From Alentia gelatinosa (taxonomy: Eukaryota > Annelida > Polychaeta > Phyllodocida > Polynoidae): DNA of 64,000 nt. Under the pieces are notes generated by a model that was given only the letters and a program-made list of their open reading frames with translations, made no database searches and was not told where the DNA came from. Positions 45,408-57,400 of this stretch are shown here, piece by piece; position 1 is the first letter of the stretch; each line of letters begins with the position of its first letter. Both the position numbers and the translations under genes were made by a program. The stretch lies in the NCBI GenBank assembly GCA_950022655.1, contig OX465579.1, positions 77,511,193 through 77,575,192 on the forward strand. Reading direction: 5' to 3'.

Positions 45408-48400
45408 GTGAGTGGACTCTTATAACAAGACATTTGTATGAAAACATTGTCATCTGGACGTTTTTGGAGGGAGATGATATTAGCCGGTACGCATTGAAAT
45501 TGGTGGGGACATTGTGGCGCAATTAATTTGCATCAGCCCGACAATGTGTCTGTCAGCAACCCAGAGATTAAAAGTGAAGGGGGAGCAAATCCAAGTCTGC
45601 CCTTTTGATAATTTGGGTAAAAGAGCAGATCCGTGGCCTCTAGCTTATAACATAGGGAACGCACCGGGTAGCCTACGATCTTTCGGCGTTTTCGAACCAA
45701 ACTTAATATTTTAACCTGGGAAAAAGCCAGATTCTGAATCTCCAAATATAAATTGCCAAACTACAATGTTATTTACCTGTAAATAACCGTTATTTCCGCC
45801 GGGATGGGTTGGAGAACATTATCATTAGTAACTTTGTTTTCATTTTGAAAAGGCCGGATCTATTTGCATTTCAGCTGGTTCCTGGCAAAACCTCTGTTTT
45901 GCCTTTTCCCCCATTAGGGTTAGGATTAAGGCTAACCCTAAACCTAACCCTATTTTAGGGTTAGGATTAAGGCTAACCCTAAACCTAACCCTATTTTAGG
46001 GTAGGGTTAGGTTTAGGGTTATGTTTAGGGTTAGGTTTTAGTGAGTGATTCGACTTTGCATTGATACAAGTTGACACTGACATGGCACCGTTTTCGAAAT
46101 ATCGGAATAACGACTTTGTTGACCCATTACGTCAAAAGTAACGGTTAGTTTTAGATAAATAAGCTAGTATTTTGGCAATTAATATGTCCTGATTCCGATT
46201 CCAGTCTTTTTATTGCGTTATAATCGATGATTTCGTTCGAAAACGGCGAAAGATCGTCGGGTATCGGGCCCGCAAAGTGCGATTCCCTATGTTAAAAGCG
46301 GGAGGCCACGGATATGCTGTTTTACCATAATGGGTGAGCTCCACGTCCCAACCGCCACCCATGCCCTCTTTTTCTACTCCCAACAAGTTTCAACAAACTC
46401 AAGCACCCAATTTGTTGTTGACGAGATTTAAGTACCCTTTTGTGAAACGTTTAACTGCTCGTGCCACAATTAGTCAGACGTGGTGCGACTCAGTTCGTTC
46501 CTCTGTGGGGAGTGATAGCGCATAGACCTCTACTCCCACCATAGATATTCTCTATATCTATGCTCCCACGTTGTACTACGTATTATAACTAGCCACAATT
46601 GGGGCTGCCTTCTAAATTTAGACCAGACTCTCTCGATACCGTAAAGGTGTGACCGTAACACAGCGCGGAAAACCCTAATTTACATACGTCCTGCGAATAT
46701 AGGGAGCCAAAGTGAAACTGCTGAAACCACAGATACCCACCTACAAAACACCATTTCCGGTGGCCAGTAAGAACGAGGCCTAGTGCTAAAGCTATGGGGG
46801 TTTGTGGCTAGACTTTTGTTTTTGGTCCCGTTTGTTACTTTTGAAGTGAAGTTTACAACTATTGTCTCTGAATAACTTGGTAAAACAGCATATCCGTGGC
46901 CTCCCGCTTTTAACATAGGGAATCGCACTTTGCAGGCCCGATACCCGACGATCTTTCGCCGTTTTCGAACAAAATCATCGATTATAACGCAATAAAAAGA
47001 CTAGAATTGGAATCAGGACATATTAATTGCCAAAATACTAGCTTATTTATCTAAAACTAACCGTTAGTTTTGACGTAATGGGTCAACAAAGTCGTAATTC
47101 CGATATTTCGAAAACGGTGACATGTCAGTGTCAACTTGTATCAATGCATAGTCGAATCACTCACTAAAACCTAACCCTAAACCTAACCCTAAACCTAACC
47201 CTAAACCTAACCCTAAACCTAACCCTAAACCTAACCCTACCCTAAAATAGGGTTAGGTTTAGGGTTAGCCTTAATCCTAACCCTAATGGGGAAAAAGGCA
47301 AAACAGAGGTTTTGCCAGGAACCAGCTGAAATGCAAATAGATCCGGCCTTTTCAAAATGAAAACAAAGTTACTAATGATAATGTTCTCCAACCCATCCCG
47401 GCGGAAATAACGGTTATTTACAGGTAAATAACATTGTAGTTTGGCAATTTATATTTGGAGATTCAGAATCTGGCTTTTTCCCAGGTTAAAATATAAAGTT
47501 TGGTTCGAAAACGCCGAAAGATCGTAGGCTACCCGGTGCGTTCCCTATGTTATAAGCTAGAGGCCACGGATCTGCTCTTTTACCAATAACTTTGTTTCAA
47601 TACTAAGATGACAGTTGTTAAGTTTATTAAAAATTTGGATCTAAAAGATTGAATAATGACACATATAATCTGGAACCTACATAGTCAAAGTACTGAGCGC
47701 CTATACCCGGAAATAGTATTTTTGACCGGCTATCTGTGGTTGCATGGGTTCACTTTGGCTCCCTATAGCTATGATTCTGCGTAAATAAGTTTGTCATATT
47801 TTCCATCGTGTATACGCTTCATATATAGACGTATACATGTATACATGTGCCCATGTTGCAGCCATATATGTCATATACATACGCCTGATTCTGTTATATT
47901 TACGCTGCTGTTCAATAATTCCGATCTCTGCATCTAGGGGACACCACTGTTGTTTTTATCTCATTTGTCATTAGTCATCAAACTCCATGGTATATGGAAA
48001 ATCTAATGCTATGTTACCATATTTTATTATAAATAATTTCTAAAATCCGATGGAGTATCAATTTATTAATTATATAAAATAAACCCAGTGTTCTCTTGTC
48101 TTTTAATTGATTCTAGTAGATTTTACTTTCGAAACACCATTCTTCTGTCGGGGCTGGGAAGTTAGCTCTGTAGTTAGGGCACAGGACTTGTAACCCCAAG
48201 GTTGTAGGACTTTGTGGGTTTGCGTCCCACCCCCAGCAATGGTAGATTTACTGCTATATCAAAGGCCAATCCTTCTCATACTATGTCTATATGGTGTGGG
48301 AAGTAAAAGAACTTTTACCTTGGTAAATGTGTAGGGGTGAGATTTCTACCAGAAAACTTTGTATTGAAATACATCAGATTGTTCCTTTTGAGGTCTACTT

Positions 48401-51400
48401 TATCAAATAAATTTTGTGTGAGGCCCCCAGGACCCCCAAATAAGAAGGGAGAGTATTCCTCTCTCAACAGGCATGGCACAGTGCATTGAATAGTGCACAG
48501 CTTCAATTTCAAATGCAGCCCTATTTTTTTTAATCCTTCCTAAAAATAGCGATACGATAATAAATCAGTGTTGAAATTGGTATATTTGCCGGATGCAACT
48601 TCATGTAATATATACAAGGCTATTTGTAGGGTTATGAACTTGTTCAAAATTCCAAGAGCCATTCATTTAAAATTCCTTTGTTTTTCTTTAAAATCCTAGG
48701 CTCAAATATTTTTTTTAATTCCTTTATTTTTCTGAAAATAATTACTTTTTTTTCAGTGGGTGGTATGAGGACTGCAGTCTCTCAGTGAATTCCACATGAA
48801 CAATATTTCCACCTTTTTCACTGCCCGTGCCTACCCCAGTCAAGTACTAGTTTCTTGGTTATCCACCCCTCTATCCATCTCCATCTGTAAATCCTGTTGT
48901 GAGTGAGAAAAGGGATTTTATAATTCTATGGCGAATCTAATTCATCGTACCAGAGATGGCAGTTTTCCTATTTCCTATTTTCCTTTTTCCTTGTGTGAAA
49001 CAAAGAGATTGAATTGGGCCTCACTTATAATAATAACCAGTGGTTCAAGCCTTCCCACACACCCCAGCCCCATACCGTGCATATGGAAAATATAACGAGG
49101 TGTTTTCCATATTTTCTCCGTCTGTCTGTAAATTCCACATGAAAGATATTTCCTCTTTTTTTCACACCCCCAATTTGACATTCCTGCGTTTCAGTGGGTT
49201 TCTTATTCGCTAAGGTCATCCCAAGTAATCTGTGAAAGGAACTAATATAGAAAATAGAATTTATATTTATAGTGAATCTCATCCCTCATATGACAATGAG
49301 ACATATTTGGTATAACGTTTCATTATATATAAGAGATGACCTGGCTGACAGGTCCTACTAAGAAAAAAAAATAAAAAATAATGTAATGTTTCAGGGACGT
49401 CATGGCCAATAGCTGCTCTTATTCTCACCAATGTCATCATGGGCGTTGGCCTCCTCAACTTCCCGCGGACTTTTGCCGATGCAGGCGACCTCTATTGGGC
49501 ACTGCTTGCGGAAATGGTTTGTTTTACCAATTACTTACTATTTGATTTTTCCTGTTGTATAAAAAAGCTTGCTCAATATTGTTCCTCATATGCTACTCAT
49601 ATCAAGTAAAAATATGTCGTTTCCCATTTGGAGACTGTGATAGACAGAGGTCATGTGGTAGAACTTATTTTGTTCTCTACCATTATTGATACATGAAAGG
49701 CCGTTTTTCCACTTTTCCAAGGGAATCATCGTTTACTTTTTTAATTTATCAAATAAATTGAGCTGTGTATCAATGTAGCATATAAATTGAGTTTTATGCA
49801 AGCCAATACAGCATTGGTGTGGACCTCCTCACAGACCCTCAGGCCTATTCCATGGCCAACTCTGGTGTGTTTTTCATGTTTCTTCACATTTTCTCCCGAC
49901 CCGAACTAATATCAAAGAACTATGACCCAAGAAGCACAACTCCCATAGACCGCATTAGTGTGATGTAATTTTACCGCCTCAGAGCAGGCTTTTCCTACGC
50001 TCTGGTGCCAAACATGGGGATATCCCCTCACTGAATGCAGTGATCAGCGAACCAAAACATTTTGAATTCTTTAGTTCTGCAGAATATTTAACTGGACCAT
50101 GGCACTTAAACGGATATAATAACATAATAAGTGTCCCTTGACTGCAATAATTGGTGTTGTCACCCTTTGAAATATTCGAAGACCAACTTGACACTGTTAT
50201 TGAGACAGGACTGCAAGGTTGGTGCCAATGTTATGGCTCAAAATATGGGTCTGGCTTTACCCTTCCAAGCAATCATACCACTCTTCAATTCATAGCTCAG
50301 TCCTAAAACATATTTCCTTTATGATATATTCGTAATTTACTTGATAATTGCAGGTTTGTCACAAAATCATTTATCATTAGAAGGCACCACTCGCTCCGCC
50401 GTAGTGTGAATATGCGGTGCTTCGCAGAGTTTGGAATCCCGATAATGACGTCAAGACTAATGCGGTCTATGTTATAGGGAGCAAAAGTGAACCAGCTGAA
50501 ACCACATATACCCGTTTACAAAATTTCCAGTGACCAGTAAGAACGAGGCTTAGTGCTAAACCTATGGGGCTTTGAGGCTAGACTTTTGTTTTGGGTCTCG
50601 TTTGTTACTTTCGAAGTATTGTTTACTACTATTGTCTCTGAATAACTTTCTCGAAGCTACGATGACAGTTGTTAAGTTTATGAAAAACATGGATCTAAAA
50701 GATTGGAGAATGACACATATAATCTTGAACCTACATAGTTAAAGTACTGTGCGCCTATATCTGGAAATAGTATTATGTGACCGGCTATCGGTGGTTGGAG
50801 TGGGTTCACTTTGGCTCCCTATGACGTGACACTGTGTGGACAGTGGCGCAGCACGGTGGTTGACCTGTATCAACTAACATCATAACTATAATTATCTACG
50901 TGGGAATTGTTGAAAGTGTGTGATATGAAAACTATGTTTCAGGTTTTGATACTTTAAGACATAGAAAACCACATAATATAGAAAGACATGGTTAGTGTGT
51001 CTGAATGGAATCTGTTCAGAGATATTTTGGTCAGAAATTCTCACCGAATTCGAAGAATGAGGTGAGTATTTCTGACCAAAATATTGAGGAACAGATGGAA
51101 TTTAATTTATATATATTACGCCACAATGTGGACAAATGAAATCATTACTATTGGGGCATAAACATGAGACATTCGTGCACCGGTATATAATAATACATTG
51201 TTTGCCTTTACTTCTGAAAGCCTTAGATTTTCAAATTATTGTACTTGACTCGCAAAACATGGGTACGTGTACCGATATGCGTTTGCTCTGGTGGCCAGTG
51301 TCTTCACAGCAGTGAATTAATCTCATAGACATTTCTATTCTATTAACTTATTTAGAATGCCTACTTGCTACACAATCATCAATGGACATATATACATACT

Positions 51401-54400
51401 AGGGTGTGCTTCCTTTGGGCTGTTTTGTCTGTGAGTCAAATTATTGAAGTTCTAAATCAGATAAGAGGTTACATGTATTGTGGCATACTACCATGTGCTA
51501 TTCGTGAGCGGAAAAAATGTGGTAAAATGCTTTATTCCTGTCACACACTGTATAGTCCCTGGGCCAAGACCCCAAATTTTCATATCCGCTGCTCCCCCTG
51601 GATCCTGAAAGCACAGAACACTAAACAATATCTTAAAATGTGTCTAAGGGAGGCCAGAACATGGCAACATAGCAAAAACCTGCATATAAAAAGGTCCTAT
51701 AGTTTTATGTCTTTAGTACGGGCTGTCAGATATGTCAAACAATATGAACAGCAGGGGTAGCAAAATCGGTAATACACCTGGAACCCAATGTCACAAAACA
51801 CTAAAAATAACTCAAAATGTTCCTAAGGGATGCCACAATATGGTCACATAGTAAAAAACTGCATATGAAAAGATTTATAGTCTTTAAATCAATTAAGAAA
51901 CAAATAAGTTGAAAATTGCAGATGTGTAAAGGGGGCATTGATAGTCCACACATAAAAACGGCTGCTGTAGGCTACTGAGATGACATATTTTGATTCTGGT
52001 TGCTGTACTGAGTCTACAAAGTCTACAAAGGACCAGATTATGTTGTCCAATACCAAAGTTTAATCTAATGAGTCATTGTAATACTTAAAAGAACACAGAA
52101 CCAAGTAACGATTTTCAGCACGCAGAATTACAGGCGTTCAGGCAATTTTACGGTGGGGTCTCTTCAACAGTTGTTATCATGGTAATCTGACCACTTGCCA
52201 GAGCGACAAGTAGAAATGTTAACTAGAAGGATGGATCTACAAGATAAAACGATAAAACAAATGTTTCCAGGGGGGCAGCCAACTCCTTAAATAAGCCCCT
52301 TTTCCAGATTGGCCCAGGGACTAGTAGAGATTGTGTTTCATTTTGTGAAAAAAATTAAAAGTGTATATGTCTTGTATTGATTTCTTGCTGGTATCATCTC
52401 CGTGATACAGTTATACTCACTCACCCTAGGGGGCGCCCCCTCCTCACTCTCCACCACCACCACCCCACCCGGTGGTTAGAGGACAGCTCGGTGTTTAAAG
52501 CTCCACTCCCCTTCGCGCACAACAGACGGACATTCTACTCTCACATTTTTTCTTTTCTGTTTATTAATAAAATATTTAGGGGAATACGAAACAAGCCTCC
52601 ACTTGCCCAGACCCGTGTTCCTTGTTACTTCAGCCCCGGCAGACGAGAGTATCAAGATTTATCATCATAACTTCAGTTATACCTTTAACATTTCGCATTT
52701 TTAGAATGTTTGATGGGCGTAAGAGTTGCTAAATCCTAGTTCATACAGGCCAACCACTGTGAGGCGCCACTGTCCAGTCCCATAGAGTTGTGCTTCTTGG
52801 TAGATTAGTTCTTTGCTAATTTCCCTGTCCTTATATCAAATATAAACTGGTTTCTGCTGTGGAGTCTTAGATCGACAATGGTCACCTCTGAGAAATTCTT
52901 TTCTGCACCATTATTGATATTGATAACATGGACCTGCTTCTATTTTTAGATATGTATAGTCTTTATCGTGTTTGGCTTGGTGATGCTGGGCCAGTGCGCA
53001 GAGAAAAGCGGCAGAGATACTTTACAGGTAAGGCAGTGTTTATCCACACTAAATCTATGACAACTACACAAAATATTTTGAATATTGTCAACTGATTTAT
53101 ATAATCATATTTTTAAAACTTAATTAACATTAAGCGGCTGATCCACTAAGCCTCACCAGCCCCGGTGGCAATGTGGTCGACCTGTGGTAGTCTGTGACAG
53201 TTGTCGGCCCAAACGTGTGTCGCCTGGAATTATCTGCTTGGTGGATCAGCAAATAATCCAGCCACGGCAGTTGTCGCCGACTGTCTGCCCACCGTTGTGT
53301 CTCCAAAACCCCATCACCGACAAGCATCGGCTAGTCTGTTCGTCATCGGCGACTGCCTGTCGGCTCTAAATATCTGTATTTACCTTCATTTTTCAGTTTA
53401 ACAGAGAATCTATCACAAAATTGACGAGCTATCATCGTTTTCCTACAAATCCCAATGTGGCGGCACACTGCTCCACTCGATACACGGCTTTTGCGGATCC
53501 AGAGCAGTGTAGTGTATGGAGAACTGCTTGGTGCTTGGTCTGCTGGGGAGGACAGCCTTTACCAATCTGTTCACCCTGTTGGTTGCCTCGTCTCCTCGTG
53601 GGGCAGACCAGATATGCTTGCAAGCAAGCATAACTAAACCAACTGGAGTGGGGAGTTAGCTGAGTGGTAAAGAGCACTGGACTTGTAATCCCAAGGTTGT
53701 TGGACTTTGTTGATTGGAGTCCCACTGCAGCCACTTTTCTCTTTCACCCCCAGTAGTGGTAGATTTACTGCTATATAAAAGGCCAATCCTTCTCATATCA
53801 TGTCTATGTGGTGTGGGAATAAGAAAGAAACTAATGAGTGTTTGGTATGTGTCCCTGTTTGCCAAACGAGATGGTGAATGGGGACTCAGACCAAGCACGA
53901 AAATGTTTCTGATTTCATCTTAGCCTGGAAATATGTATCTGTTTATCACCCGTTGAGAATGATTTACCGTACTTGCAAGCTTGTTGAGAACAAGTTCCTA
54001 ATGTTAAGGCTATGGACGTTTATTCCAGGCTAAGATAAGTAAAAGAACTCTCACCTCGGTAAATGTGTAGGGGTGAGACTTCTACCTCAATTCATCTCAT
54101 AGATTCGGTCAAACCCAAATTAGGTCTAATTGAACAAATTGGATGTTAAACTACCCAAACAAACAAACAAACAAACAAACAAACAAACAAACCCCTAATA
54201 TGTTATTTATATCTCTCCAAAACGAATGATAATTTCCCTACCTTGTTAACTACAAACCATACAATTCTACACTTGTTGTAAAGTCTCGAGCCCTACTTGC
54301 GTAAGACGTAGACCTTAAGAAGAGAGAGAAGAACTCAAACACAGAGGTACTATGTCAAGAACTTAACTGTTTATTGACAAGAAAGGGTCCTTGTTTTATA

Positions 54401-57400
54401 CGGTACCCTTAGCAGGGGGTTGACATGAGAGGCTTGGCATCTGTGAGCTCTGCGCTCCCATTGGCTGTTGTACCAACAGCCAATAGGGGAAGATCAAATC
54501 TGTTCCGGTCTGTCGCACACATCAGGAGGCCGCTCATGACACTGATCAACTCAAGGTGTTATTGGAAGAGTGCCCGGCCCTCATATGGGCATACTGAGAA
54601 CTAGAGCTGAGCGATAATAGGGGTATTATATGAAATTCAGAGCGTGGCATCCGTACTGTAAACATCAGGGAGGAGGTTACTAACCAAAATGGCGACTGGT
54701 CCAATTCAGTCAATTTGTTCCTCAATTATTAGGGTTAATTTAGGTAATTACTTTCTTCTCATAGAAACCAATATTACATGGCCATGATAGGGATGTATAG
54801 ACCAGAACTTTACATTGTGATACAAAACCTAGGTTGGCAACAGCTTCACGTCCATGCACCTGGCTTGTACAGCAGGATGGCTGGCCAGCCATGGAAGTGT
54901 CGGATCCACCTTAACAATGCAGGTGACATGGGGAAGAGATCAGACCATTTGTTGTTTGATGAACAAAAAATTCAAATACAGGAATTTTTTCATCTTCTGC
55001 TATTTTACTGCAGTTATCACAGGGAAAAATGGGAGGCTGTTAATAGTGTAATTTTTCCATGTATACATTATATTATATCAAGAGACGTCATGAGTTTGAG
55101 TCTGAGTTGATTTATGCCACACATTTTGTTGGCTCCATAATTTCACAATTCAAAGACGAGTGACGTTACGGAGCCAACAAAATTAGTGGCATAAATAAGC
55201 TCAAACTCAACGAGTGGCGTCTAGATTTTATCCTACCCCGTTTCCATATTTTTTCAGTATCAGAAAGTAGTGGCATAAACAACACTTTATGTCACTACCC
55301 GTGACATAAACAAATCCCATGTTAAGCCTATGGCGTTTTTTATTAGGGGTAGGATAAAGCCCGGAACAGAAACCTAGAATAATCAGGATTCGGCCATGGA
55401 AAAGTCATAGAAAAGTCTGTGGGAACCCTGTATAGGCTTAACAAGAAATTAAGTCCATCCTTTTCAGCCCATCAGCTCCCGGTATTATTGCCAACATTTG
55501 CTTGTGGTGTCAGAGGGACACCTAGCGGTATGGACCAGAGCTATTCTTATTACCATTCAGATGACGTAATTGTACTTTTGCCTTCAATGCATATAGATCA
55601 TCCTGTCCACTGATCTAAAATTAAGAAATATAATGTAAGAAAAATTACTTTATTTAGGAAATGCTGGGTTCACATTATTACAGGACTCCTCTAGAAACCA
55701 GTTTTCTGCCCGGGCCCATGTCAAAGTTTACTTTTTGTCTCCTCAAAGAAAAAACCATGATCATTTTCGGCATATGAACTTATTTTCCCGTGTGTAAAAT
55801 AAAGAAGATGCAAAGTAAGCCTCAGTCATGGCAATAAAACATTGGGTTGAATCTCCCCACAGGCGTTCACCCCCCTAATGCCCGACACAGGCTCCTTTTT
55901 ATGTTTTCCCGGTCTCTCTGAGACAGAAAAATCCGCATGAAAAGGTTTCTTTAGTGAGGAAATGTTGGATTTACATTATCCATTTACATGGTACTTTTGT
56001 CGTCTAGCAGCCAGTCTTCTGCTCGGACTTGAGTGAAAGTTTACTTTTCGTCCAATTGATATTGTGAACACTTGATTTCAGGACTTGATTGAATTCTACA
56101 CGGGGACGAAGGGACTGGCTGTCTGCAATTTCTGCATCCTCCTCCACAATTTTGGAACCTGTGTCACTCTCCTCATCATCATCGCAGACCAGTTTGATGG
56201 AGGTCAGTTGTCTTCATACACATTGTAAAGTTTAAGAGTACCCCCTCCCACTTCCCAATCCTGTATGTAGGGGGTGTGGCAGTCGTCACCTTGGTACAGG
56301 GGCGGGGCGGTCACTGTAAATTGGCCGCCACCTGTGTCACCACACTGTTCCATTTGAGAGGTTGGTAATGGCTCACTCCAGCCCTTGTCCATGAATTCTC
56401 ACTCTCGGACCAAACAATTTTGTTCTCTGTGGGATCTGATATCCGAAATACCTACTAAAAATATTCTCATCTCATTAAATTGATAATTAAGTTTACCTTT
56501 ATGGTAATTTTATACAAAATACACACAAAAAGGAAATTAAAACAAAGAAAAATGTCTTCCAGAGTGGCAAATGGAACTCTCTCTAAACATAGGTCTAGTT
56601 GTAAAAAGAATTTTGCGGGGAAGGTGACACTTCAGCTTGTGGGTCAAGCTGGCAACGGATTTAATTCAACCAGAGTTCTCTGTTGGCTAGTGTACGGTCA
56701 CTGCTGACCACCCCCTCCCCCTCCTGGTTGGTGCCCTGTTCTTATTGGCCCCAGTATCGGAGCAGGCGACAGGCCCCCGCGGTAATATAGACGATGTGTA
56801 GCGTTGATGAAGCTGATGGAAACTGAACTAAAGAGTTACAATACATTTCCATTCTGCCCTTGTGTTTAGATTATTATTTTTTTATATTAAAGGTTAATCC
56901 AGCAACACACAGTGGCGTTACCTTATCATTTTCTAATACTAATAATTATTAATGCCAACTGGTTTCTAGTTTCTTATTCTTATACCAAATATATTGAATA
57001 TAACGATTTTTTGAAAAAATTATTTCACAACTTATTCTCCAGATATTTGATATCTGTTTCAAATCTTTTTTAGAAAGATATCAAATAGCTGGAGAAAAAG
57101 ATTTGCAATAATAATTACTCTCACACCTCCTTAATCCAGGCTGTGCACCTTGACCAGGCAGAAACCAAAAGTTGTTTACTTTGGTACGAGACACATCTGA
57201 CAAACACACACGTTGAAAATACAATAATGAATCAAATTATCCAAATATTTTGACAAGTGGTATATCTTAGTCATAGAATATCACAGAAACTAGGCAGATA
57301 ATATTTAGGCTGAAAACAATGTTTACAGCCCCCAAAGACAAAGGTCAGGGGACAAGATAGGATAAAAATGGTAACTTCCTGCACCCCCGCCCATCAAAGG

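Larger units (their letters stand above)
46699..47766. mobile_element. ~350 bp MITE, copy 1, split by element B
   Basis: Left half 46,699-46,878 and right half 47,593-47,766. Terminal inverted repeats AGGGAGCCAAAGTGAA, next to TA-rich flanks (TATA on both sides, so the duplication may be TA). The intact relative lies at 50,474-50,822. Confidence 0.9.

Noticed and set aside
45914..47287. Chromosome end from telomere-like repeats
   Set aside because: Short, variant, in both orientations, inside transposons, and flanked by ordinary sequence.
53421..53734. Overlapping open frames on both strands around 53.4-53.7 kb
   Set aside because: A less AT-rich patch gives longer random frames; no domain, splice or family pattern is seen.
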